From Rubrobacter sp. (GTDB lineage Bacteria > Actinomycetota > Rubrobacteria > Rubrobacterales > Rubrobacteraceae), in contig JAFAPF010000344.1 in assembly GCA_019247245.1 (NCBI GenBank), forward strand, positions 1 to 11,399: a stretch of DNA of 11,399 nucleotides, given 5' to 3'. The notes under the pieces were generated by a model. That model was given only the letters and a program-made list of their open reading frames with translations, made no database searches and was not told the DNA's origin. The position numbers were made by a program, and so were the translations under genes. Below, in pieces: positions 6,391-11,399 of this stretch. Numbering within the stretch: the first letter of the stretch is position 1; each line of letters starts with the position of its first letter.

Positions 6391-8055
6391 TTACCGGGAG
6401 AAGCGCCGTATAAGGAACCATCCCGCAAGGAACAGCCCGCCTGCCGCCAGCGCCAGTGGGGCCCATCCCCCGCCGCCAGTATTCGGGAGGCTCTTGGTCC
6501 TGAGGGAGTCTAGGAGGTTCTTGGCCCCGGAAGCAGGAAGATTGCTCTTGAGGGAGTTTCCAGCGTTGGCTATCCCGTTCGTAACGTTGGGTGGGAGGAT
6601 GTTGCTTATGGACACACCCTCGTGTCCCATGCCACTGACGGGGCCTGCGCCGCTGCTATGGAAGCCGCCACTAGAGCCACTACCGTAGCTACTGCTGTCG
6701 TAGCCACCACTTGAGCCACCACCGTAGCTGCTGCTGTCGTAGCCACCACTTGAGCCGCCACCGTAGTAACTACTGCCAGAGTCATCACTGGTGCCAGAGC
6801 TATCTGCGGGGCCAAAGATACCACCGGGGCCGAAGATCCCACCAGCGCCAAAGATAGGGACACCAGAGAAGATTCCACCGGGCCCAAAGATAGGGACACC
6901 GGAGAAGGGACCCCCGGGGCCGAAGATCCCACCGGCGCCAAAGATAGGGACACCCCACAAGAGACCATCAGGGCCGAAGATCCCACCAGGGCCGAAGATA
7001 GGACCACCCCGGAAGGGACCCCCAGGGCCGAAGATCCCACCGGGTCCAAAGACAACGCCTCCGGTATTATTCTCTCCGGCGTTAGTGGTATCTCCGGTCT
7101 TAGTAGCGTCTCCAGCCTTAGCTGTGTCTCCGGTCTTAGCGGTGTCCCCAGCCTTAGCGGTATCCCCAGCCTTAGCGGTATCTCCAGCCTTAGTGACGTC
7201 TGCGGTCTTAGTGATATCTCCACTCTTAGTGACGTCTGCGGTCTTAGCGGTATCTCCACTCTTAGCGGTATCTCCAGCCTTAGTGACGTCTGCGGTCTTA
7301 GTGATATCTCCGCTCTTAGTGACGTCTACAGTCTTAGTGATATCTCCAGCCTTAGTGGCATCTCCGGTCTTAGCGATGTCTCCTATCTTGGTGGTATCTC
7401 CGGTCTTAGCAGTGTCTTCGATCCTAGTAGGATCTTGCTTAGTGGAATCTCCAGTCTTTCCCAGGACCACGTCGTCCGGCGCCTTTTCTTTTACCACCAC
7501 GCCTGTGTCCTGCGCGTACTGATTGCTCCCGGTGTTGCCAAAGGCGCCATCCTGCGGAGCAGCAATGGCCGGGGCGGCAATAGCGCCTTGCATCATCACC
7601 ATTACCGCAGCGACTCCTAGGTAATGGCGTGGATCCTTGAAATTTATGTGGCCGAGGACTTCGTCTTCTGCTTCCTGAGAGAGTAGCGCGCTTTGGAGTA
7701 TCTCATCGAACGTCTGGGCCTCCGGGAAGTTGGCCGTCCACAAAGCGGCATCCGGGTCATCGAGTAGCTGCTGCTTCCACTGGGGATCGCTCGCGGCTCG
7801 ATCCAGCATCTTCTCCGCTAGGCCCTGCTGCAGCTGCAGATATTCCTCACGAGCAGAGGACATGGTCGCTACCTGCGTCTGAACGGTGGGTCCGGCGCTT
7901 TCGAGCATCTCCAGGAGCTGACGGCCCTCTGGGATACCGCCTATAGCCGTTTTCGGGTCCTCGATAAACTGCCGCCTCCACCGAAGGTCTGCCTCAGCTC
8001 GTTGCAGGACCTGCTCGTCTAGCCTACGCTGTAGCTGCTGGCTGTCTATCATCAT
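6391..8055 (-). CDS. LPNTG cell-wall-anchored repeat protein with two N-terminal NHLP-leader-like domains
   Basis: Product of 554 residues from ATG 8055, chosen because GGGGAGGAAGG lies 9 bases upstream; the frame also has a TTG at 8085. Order (residue numbers from ATG 8055): two similar helical modules (about 10-50 and 78-120) sharing the pattern L-x-R-A-x-x-D-x-x-W-K/R, then D/E-D-P-x-x-A, which resembles NHLP-type leader peptides of RiPP precursors; a hydrophobic segment (about 145-167) ending in AIAAPAIAAP, like a signal peptide with signal-peptidase sites but placed far from the N-terminus; 19 hexapeptides of type T-A-K-T-G-D; a Gly/Pro/Phe region built on FGPGGIF; three 13-residue Ser/Gly/Tyr units; then the sorting signal LPNTG (523-527), a membrane helix and a basic tail (RRFSR). 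It is probably a surface stalk anchored by the downstream sortase. The role of the N-terminal modules is unknown. Confidence 0.88.
   Translation of the reverse strand: MMIDSQQLQRRLDEQVLQRAEADLRWRRQFIEDPKTAIGGIPEGRQLLEMLESAGPTVQTQVATMSSAREEYLQLQQGLAEKMLDRAASDPQWKQQLLDDPDAALWTANFPEAQTFDEILQSALLSQEAEDEVLGHINFKDPRHYLGVAAVMVMMQGAIAAPAIAAPQDGAFGNTGSNQYAQDTGVVVKEKAPDDVVLGKTGDSTKQDPTRIEDTAKTGDTTKIGDIAKTGDATKAGDITKTVDVTKSGDITKTADVTKAGDTAKSGDTAKTADVTKSGDITKTADVTKAGDTAKAGDTAKAGDTAKTGDTAKAGDATKTGDTTNAGENNTGGVVFGPGGIFGPGGPFRGGPIFGPGGIFGPDGLLWGVPIFGAGGIFGPGGPFSGVPIFGPGGIFSGVPIFGAGGIFGPGGIFGPADSSGTSDDSGSSYYGGGSSGGYDSSSYGGGSSGGYDSSSYGSGSSGGFHSSGAGPVSGMGHEGVSISNILPPNVTNGIANAGNSLKSNLPASGAKNLLDSLRTKSLPNTGGGGWAPLALAAGGLFLAGWFLIRRFSR
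6655..6771 (-). repeat. 39-base tandem repeat, 3 copies, within the LPNTG gene
   Basis: Three head-to-tail units encode 13-residue blocks of the form SSYGGGSSGGYDS. The last is diverged (Gly to Ser, Tyr-Asp to Phe-His). Such Gly/Ser/Tyr segments are usually flexible linkers. The near identity of the first two units in DNA suggests recent duplication. Confidence 0.85.
6805..7056 (-). repeat. Gly/Pro/Phe-rich degenerate repeat region of the LPNTG gene
   Basis: The encoded segment is built from recurring FGPGGIF and GVPIFG blocks in variable order, about 84 residues, with hardly any charged residues. The DNA repeats GGGCCGAAGATCCCACC-like words on the plus strand. The composition recalls elastic or self-associating structural proteins; this is resemblance only. 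Confidence 0.8.
7072..7413 (-). repeat. 18-base tandem repeat, 19 copies, encoding hexapeptides
   Basis: Nineteen consecutive 18-base units encode hexapeptides of the pattern x-T/A-K-x-G/A-D (for example TAKTGD, TAKAGD, VTKSGD). Lys and Asp alternate every three residues with no hydrophobic position of the kind seen in left-handed beta-helix hexapeptides. The pattern KSGD-ITKTAD-VTKAGD occurs twice, which shows duplication of longer blocks. Copy number is probably variable between strains through slippage. Confidence 0.88.
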
Positions 8056-8117
8056 ATTCTTGAACCTTCCTCCCCTGTGTCTCAAGCTACTCAGGGGTGT
8101 CTACTCGTATTTAGAGT

Positions 8118-8123
8118 ACCATA
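8118..8123 (-). promoter_or_regulatory. Possible extended -10 promoter of the LPNTG gene
   Basis: On the minus strand TGGTATGGT is an extended -10 (TGn) with TATGGT as hexamer, 62 bases before ATG 8055. It resembles the better TGGTATACT before tRNA-Pro. No good -35 is present. Confidence 0.3.
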
Positions 8124-8314
8124 CCAGGTTCTAAGAGAGCGCACTATTAAATATGTGACACTCTACTACTGTTGCCCCGTTGCCGTCATAGCCACCTTAT
8201 TACCTAATAGTAACGTCTAAGGGACGTATCGCCAAAAAGGAAGGATGAGACAAAGCACTCTTCCTACGATCGAGCAGCCAGAGAGGTAAACCAGGCCCCG
8301 ATGACCCTCCTAGC

Positions 8315-8734
8315 TCAAGACTGACCGTCTTCTAACCACACACGTGCCTTGCAGTGAAGGATATCAACAAAGTCAAAGTGATTGAATCTTGATCCCCTAA
8401 TGATACTCAGCGAAACAAAGATCTTCTGAGAGAAGAGAGAATTAAGCCTATTTATGCAGTATACAGTTAAACGTAGCTTACTGTGGTTGAAGTACCACAA
8501 CTCTCTAGATAGAGAGGACTTACCTACCGGCTTGTTATCAAATACCCCGTGATGTAGTGCTAGCTCGATTGATTTGATAAACACCGTAACTGATCCATTT
8601 ATCGACCGCTACCACAGTCGATAAACGCCATAATTTTGAGTAGCAGTAGCGATGACATCTAACCACATTGAGCAACATTTAGCGAACAGCTCAAAACCCC
8701 AGAGTAGCTGCAAATCCAGAACTTTTTCCGATAC
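8315..8734 (-). pseudogene. Possible decayed coding sequence, unidentified
   Basis: One minus-strand frame runs 140 codons with a single TAG at 8609-8611. The uninterrupted part starts at ATG 8584 and ends at TGA 8315. The translation, with segments such as LSRELWYFNH and ILHCKARVWLEDG, has a protein-like look rich in aromatic residues, and the base composition is foreign to the neighbours. I do not recognise a family. It overlaps the inverted repeats, so chance openness of AT-richer DNA is an equal alternative. Confidence 0.2.
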
Positions 8735-8761
8735 TTATACGGCTTTGAGTACTATACTTTA

Positions 8762-8805
8762 GCGGATTAGAAGTCCGCTTCTCTATCCCGATGAGCTACG
8801 TGTGC
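8762..8805 (-). pseudogene. tRNA-Arg(TCT) gene fragment, 5' half only
   Basis: The minus strand shows a 7-base acceptor arm (GCACACG), TA, a D-arm (GCTC, loop, GAG) and a perfect 5-base-pair anticodon stem GCGGA/TCCGC with loop CTTCTAA, anticodon TCT (plus-strand 8769-8771). After the stem the variable loop, T-arm and matching 3' acceptor (expected CGTGTGC) are missing; AT-rich sequence follows instead. It cannot make a functional tRNA. It lies directly after tRNA-Gly, at the end of the tRNA cluster, and marks a junction with unrelated DNA. Confidence 0.7.
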
Positions 8806-8834
8806 TCTTTCAGACTCTAGATAGGGACTGAAAG

Positions 8835-8837
<3 letters not shown>
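8804..8837. repeat. 10-base perfect inverted repeat between tRNA-Gly and the tRNA-Arg fragment
   Basis: GCTCTTTCAG (8804-8813) and CTGAAAGAGC (8828-8837) are perfectly complementary around a 14-base loop. The arms reach into the last bases of tRNA-Gly and the first two bases of the tRNA-Arg fragment. There is no T-run for a terminator. A processing signal or a recombination trace are possible. Confidence 0.6.
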
Positions 8838-8905
<68 letters not shown>

Positions 8906-8921
8906 TCGTCGGTGGCCTTTG

Positions 8922-8999
<78 letters not shown>

Positions 9000-9014
9000 T
9001 CCGAAGCCTGTGAG

Positions 9015-9020
9015 AGTATA
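9015..9020 (-). promoter_or_regulatory. Promoter (-10) of the tRNA-Pro/tRNA-Gly unit
   Basis: The minus strand reads TGGTATACT, an extended -10 with TATACT as hexamer, ending 15 bases before the tRNA-Pro 5' end, which leaves a leader of about 8 bases. It starts right after the murI stop. No good -35 is seen, as expected for extended -10 promoters. Confidence 0.5.
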
Positions 9021-9039
9021 CCAGAGCGTGGAAGATGAC

Positions 9040-9840
9040 CTATAGGGCAGCAACCTGTATTTTTTCTTCGAGGAAACGGCTTCCTAGAGCAGCAAATTCT
9101 TCGGGGTCGGCGCTGCACAGGTAAGCCGAATGGCCCTTGTCCTCTGGGTGTTTGGGGCGCCTGAGGTAGCCGCGGCGGGAGAGTATACGTCCTACCTCAA
9201 GGGCGATCTGTCCGGCAGAGGAGATCAAACGAACCTCGGGGCCGAGGATACGGTTGATGGGCGCGGAGATCAAAGGGTAATGCGTGCACCCAAGGATGAC
9301 CGCGTCTACTAATTGCTCTTTGAGGGGAGTGAGATACTCCTGGGCGGTCTTTTCGAGCTCGGGGCCGTCTACGATGCCGCGCTCTATAAGCGGAACGAAA
9401 CGGGGTGCGGCCTGCTCGTGCACCTCTATGCCCGCGTCGAGGTTATGCACGACCCGCCGGTACGCTCCGCTCTGGACCGTGCTCTTGGTCGCCAGCACCC
9501 CGATGTGTCGGTTGCGTGTTTCCAGGACGGCAGCCCGCGCTCCCGGGACTATGACCCCGACTATGGGCACCTCGAACTCGGCCTGGGCTGCCTCCAGGGC
9601 CGCCGCAGTCGCTGTGTTGCACGCTACGACGACGATCTTGACGTTCAAGCTGATGAGGTATCGGATGATCTCGAACGCGAACCCCCGTACCTCGTCGAGG
9701 TCTCGGACGCCGTAAGGTACCCTCGCCGTGTCCCCGAAGTAGATGGTGTGCTCGTAGGGAAGACGGTCCCGGATCTCCGAGAGCACCGTCAGCCCGCCGA
9801 CCCCCGAGTCGAAGACGCCTATGGGACGTGGATCGCTCAC
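9040..9840 (-). CDS. murI: Glutamate racemase
   Basis: Product of 266 residues, normal for the family. It interconverts L- and D-glutamate in the cytoplasm and so supplies D-Glu for the peptidoglycan stem peptide. The two-thiol racemase signature is intact: PIGVFDSGVGGL (7-17, Asp11), YFGDTARVPYG (34-44), the first catalytic Cys74 in VVACNTATA, and the second Cys185 in LGCTHYPL. The start is GTG 9840, which gives the usual short N-terminus before the FDSG motif; a perfect TATAAT ends 8 bases before it and no Shine-Dalgarno is seen, which suggests a leaderless message. On the minus strand it lies after ssrA and before tRNA-Pro. Confidence 0.96.
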   Translation of the reverse strand: MSDPRPIGVFDSGVGGLTVLSEIRDRLPYEHTIYFGDTARVPYGVRDLDEVRGFAFEIIRYLISLNVKIVVVACNTATAAALEAAQAEFEVPIVGVIVPGARAAVLETRNRHIGVLATKSTVQSGAYRRVVHNLDAGIEVHEQAAPRFVPLIERGIVDGPELEKTAQEYLTPLKEQLVDAVILGCTHYPLISAPINRILGPEVRLISSAGQIALEVGRILSRRGYLRRPKHPEDKGHSAYLCSADPEEFAALGSRFLEEKIQVAAL

Positions 9841-9848
9841 GGAGTCGC

Positions 9849-9854
9849 ATTATA
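9849..9854 (-). promoter_or_regulatory. -10 element of murI
   Basis: A perfect TATAAT on the minus strand, 8 bases before GTG 9840. Transcription would start about at the first base of the start codon. The -35 position shows no good match. The 95 bases between tmRNA and this element carry no clear terminator; a short (TAG)n run follows the tmRNA end. Confidence 0.5.
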
Positions 9855-9943
9855 TACGTATCTACGCCGAGCACATACCCATAAGAACTCATACCAAGGC
9901 TTAACAAGGCCCACCGTTCTTAGCGGACCGGTAGTAGTAGTAG

Positions 9944-10294
9944 TGGAGGCGGCGGGATTCGAACCCGCGTCCGCGAACGCGCCGTCCGTGAGATTTTACG
10001 AGCGTCGCACCCGGTTTAGCTTCACCTTATCCTACGAACCGGGGCTCCGTAGGAAGGCTAGCCCGTTGAATGTCCCCTAAGAGCCCCGGGCCAGGACCCA
10101 AAGGGTGATCCCACTAGATGACACCGGTACCCGGGTCGTGGGCCTCCCGGACCGATGAGCCGCTTTTATTTAAGCAGCTACAGCCAGATTATCGTTGGCG
10201 TGTATGTTTTAGTTGCCGGCGTTTAGCGAGTCTCCAGCAAACTCGGCTCGTCTCACGGGACGCTGACCGCTCACGTCGAAGCCGGTACGCCCCC
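9944..10294 (-). ncRNA. ssrA: Transfer-messenger RNA (tmRNA)
   Basis: A 351-base RNA with a tRNA-like ends domain: 5' GGGGGCGTACCGGCTTCGAC, whose first seven bases pair with CGCCTCC at the 3' end (one G-U), discriminator A, and a T-arm GCGGGTTCGAATCCCGC. CCA is not encoded. The internal tag frame begins at GCC (10197-10199) and ends with TAA (10170-10172), encoding ANDNLAVAA, a protease tag of the usual A-N-D...A-A form. tmRNA with SmpB frees stalled ribosomes and tags the unfinished protein for degradation. The gene lies directly after smpB on the same strand with its own promoter. Long self-complementary stretches between the tag and the 3' end suit the pseudoknots. The exact 5' end could be one G earlier (10295). 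Confidence 0.95.
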
Positions 10295-10302
10295 CTCAAA
10301 GT

Positions 10303-10308
10303 ATTATA
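10303..10308 (-). promoter_or_regulatory. Promoter (-10) of ssrA
   Basis: The minus strand reads TGATATAAT, an extended -10 with perfect TATAAT, ending 8 bases before the tmRNA 5' G. The -35 position (CCTTAG at 17-base spacing) is poor. It gives tmRNA expression independent of smpB. Confidence 0.7.
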
Positions 10309-10337
10309 TCACGTCTAGGTAGCATCTAAGGGTTACT

Positions 10338-10799
10338 CTAGCGCTGTCGGAGACGCTCTTTCATAGCGCGTTCGATCTCGCGCTCGGCGGTTTTGCGGGC
10401 GATCTCACGTCTTTTGTCATACTGCCTTTTGCGCCTAGCGACGGCGATCTCGAGCTTTATGTTGCCGTTTTTAGCGTAGAGTCTCAAGGGGATGAGCGTC
10501 TTGCCCTCCTCTTGGCTCTTGCCGACGAGCCGGGCTATCTCCTCTTTGTGCAACAGGAGCTTTCGGTCACGGGTGGGGAGCTGCTCGAGGTGGGTAGCGT
10601 TGGCGTATGGGGAGATATGGGCGCCGATGAGGAAGACCTCTCCGTCCCTCACGCGCGCGTAGCTTTCCTTGAGGTTCGCCCGTCCCTCTCGGACAGACTT
10701 TACCTCGGGGCCCTTCAGTACTATCCCAGCCTCGTAAGTCTCTTCGATGTCGAAGTCGTGCAAAGCCTTTTTGTTCCGGGCGAAGGTCTTGCCGTTCAA
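10338..10799 (-). CDS. smpB: SsrA-binding protein SmpB
   Basis: Product of 153 residues, normal length. SmpB binds the tRNA-like part of tmRNA, fills the role of the missing anticodon arm in the ribosomal A site and is needed for trans-translation. Visible family blocks: ARNKKALHDFDIEETYEAGI near the N-terminus, LKGPEVKSVREGRANLKESY, the middle block ISPYANATH, and a basic C-terminal tail (KRQYDKRREIARKTAEREI and onward) that enters the mRNA channel. The start is TTG 10799, which shares bases with the TGA stop of rnr (TTGA), so translation is probably coupled. ssrA follows on the same strand, which matches its role. Confidence 0.95.
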   Translation of the reverse strand: MNGKTFARNKKALHDFDIEETYEAGIVLKGPEVKSVREGRANLKESYARVRDGEVFLIGAHISPYANATHLEQLPTRDRKLLLHKEEIARLVGKSQEEGKTLIPLRLYAKNGNIKLEIAVARRKRQYDKRREIARKTAEREIERAMKERLRQR

Positions 10800-11399
10800 A
10801 GACGCTTTACCACCCTGAGCTCGGCCCGCTGCAGGAGCGGTGAGACGTTCAGGAGCTCGACGACCACCCTATCGCCGACTCTGTAGGAAGCGCCGATGGC
10901 GTCGTTCGAGAGGACGACGCCGTTGGGTTCCAGATTCCACCAGCCGGGGAGCTTGCTGACGTGCACGAGGCCCGTAGCACCCGTCTCGAGCTCGACGAAG
11001 AGCCCGAACGCAGCGGTGCTAACGACTACGCCTTCCAAAGTGTCTTCCACGCGGTCTTGCATGAGCCACATCAATGTGTACTCATCGCCCGTGCGCTCGC
11101 AGATCATACTCTGCCACTCGCGCTGCGAGATGTGCCCGGCGACCGCTACCAGATCGTCTGGGGGCTCGTCGCCGAGAAGCGCGCGGTGAACGAGGACGTC
11201 AGAGTAACGCCGGATCGGGGAGGTGAAGTGGGTATAGTCAGCGAGCGCCAACCCATAGTGGCCTAGAGGCGAAGATGAGTAAAAGGCCCATGGGATGGAG
11301 CGTAGGATGAGGTAGTTGATCGCATCGGACTTCGCCTTTTGAGAGATTAGACCGAGGTTCTCAGGGGTAGGCTCGATATGCATCCCCACCGCCGCGAGT
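10796..11399 (-). CDS. rnr: Ribonuclease R, C-terminal part (5' end outside window)
   Basis: About 200 C-terminal residues are present; the frame is open to the window edge, so the gene starts beyond it. The C-terminal part of the RNB catalytic domain shows HFTSPIRRYSDVLVHRAL, the family hallmark, and is followed by an S1 RNA-binding domain (EGVVVSTAAFGLFVEL, then GLVHVSKL) and a short end. RNase R is a 3'-5' exoribonuclease that degrades structured RNA and, in E. coli, non-stop mRNA in partnership with SmpB and tmRNA, both encoded just downstream here. There is no long Lys-rich tail after S1, unlike E. coli RNase R. An RNase II-like name is possible, but the smpB neighbour favours rnr. Confidence 0.92.
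   Translation of the reverse strand, partial: LAAVGMHIEPTPENLGLISQKAKSDAINYLILRSIPWAFYSSSPLGHYGLALADYTHFTSPIRRYSDVLVHRALLGDEPPDDLVAVAGHISQREWQSMICERTGDEYTLMWLMQDRVEDTLEGVVVSTAAFGLFVELETGATGLVHVSKLPGWWNLEPNGVVLSNDAIGASYRVGDRVVVELLNVSPLLQRAELRVVKRL

Larger units (their letters stand above)
8056..8761. other. AT-richer intergenic region with clustered inverted repeats
   Basis: About 700 bases without a convincing gene, clearly richer in A and T than the flanking genes, especially 8340-8760. Perfect inverted repeats are packed into about 200 bases: 8422-8427/8431-8436, 8482-8487/8494-8499, 8501-8506/8511-8516, 8535-8543/8572-8580 and 8598-8606/8617-8625. A 14-base direct repeat with two differences, GATAAAC[AG]CC[GA]TAA, is at 8576-8589 and 8620-8633. 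The region starts where a tRNA-Arg gene is cut short. It may be a remnant of inserted DNA or an uncharacterised structured RNA. Confidence 0.5.

Noticed and set aside
6606..7259. 217-codon minus-strand frame overlapping the LPNTG gene
   Set aside because: A shifted reading of the same repeats (LRPETQLRLE-like), with no start signal and no domain.
7072..7413. CRISPR-like regular repeat
   Set aside because: Units of 18 bases follow without spacers, are in frame and encode hexapeptides; this is a coding tandem repeat.
6791..7522. Open frame of 243 codons on the plus strand opposite the repeats of the LPNTG gene
   Set aside because: It is an antisense reading of the 18-base and Gly/Pro repeats; periodic DNA keeps all frames open. 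No ribosome site or domain, whereas the minus-strand frame has a sorting signal and start site.
8085..8085. TTG 8085 as start of the LPNTG protein
   Set aside because: It lies upstream of the strong GGGGAGGAAGG, which is correctly spaced for ATG 8055, and has no ribosome site of its own.
9931..9944. (GTA)n microsatellite after tmRNA
   Set aside because: Only about four to five units and non-coding; no role can be supported.
9313..10080. 255-codon plus-strand frame
   Set aside because: It is antisense to murI and runs into the tmRNA; both have strong evidence on the other strand.

Overview
The window looks like chromosomal DNA from a GC-rich, Gram-positive-type bacterium, most likely a deep-branching actinobacterium. 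Rubrobacter or a relative is my best guess. The reasons are the rnr-smpB-ssrA-murI core genes, LPxTG/sortase surface anchoring, paired dynamin-like GTPases, frequent GTG/TTG starts, and heavy use of the Ile codon ATA in otherwise GC-rich genes (an actinobacterial assignment is inference; no 16S or database comparison was possible).

Layout. (A) 1-5232, plus strand: a three-gene operon. It holds the C-terminal part of a dynamin-like GTPase with a membrane-inserting hydrophobic segment, a membrane-anchored Hsp70-like ATPase whose substrate-binding domain is replaced by a transmembrane helix and a Cys-containing outer domain, and a second, soluble dynamin-like GTPase. The Hsp70 gene has no ATG/GTG/TTG start in the right place and seems to begin at AUA. 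(B) 5233-5618: non-coding, between convergent units, with a terminator for the minus strand. (C) 5619-8055, minus strand: an LPNTG surface protein followed by a sortase. The surface protein begins with two copies of a domain resembling NHLP (nitrile-hydratase-like) leader peptides, then an internal signal-peptide-like segment, then three kinds of low-complexity tandem repeats. (D) 8056-8761: AT-richer non-coding or decayed DNA, dense in small inverted repeats, abutting a tRNA-Arg gene that stops after its anticodon stem. (E) 8762-11399, minus strand: housekeeping genes reading rnr (partial) - smpB - ssrA (tmRNA) - murI - tRNA-Pro - tRNA-Gly - tRNA-Arg fragment.

How the parts work together. 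RNase R, SmpB and tmRNA form the trans-translation / ribosome rescue and mRNA decay module; MurI supplies D-glutamate for peptidoglycan. The sortase would anchor the LPNTG protein to that peptidoglycan. The dynamin-Hsp70-dynamin operon is the most interesting candidate system: two unlike dynamins (one membrane-inserting, one soluble) probably act as a pair, as in IniA/IniC or other bacterial dynamin pairs. The transmembrane Hsp70 could couple an outside signal or envelope state to assembly or disassembly of the dynamins. That functional link is inference from gene order and domain content only.
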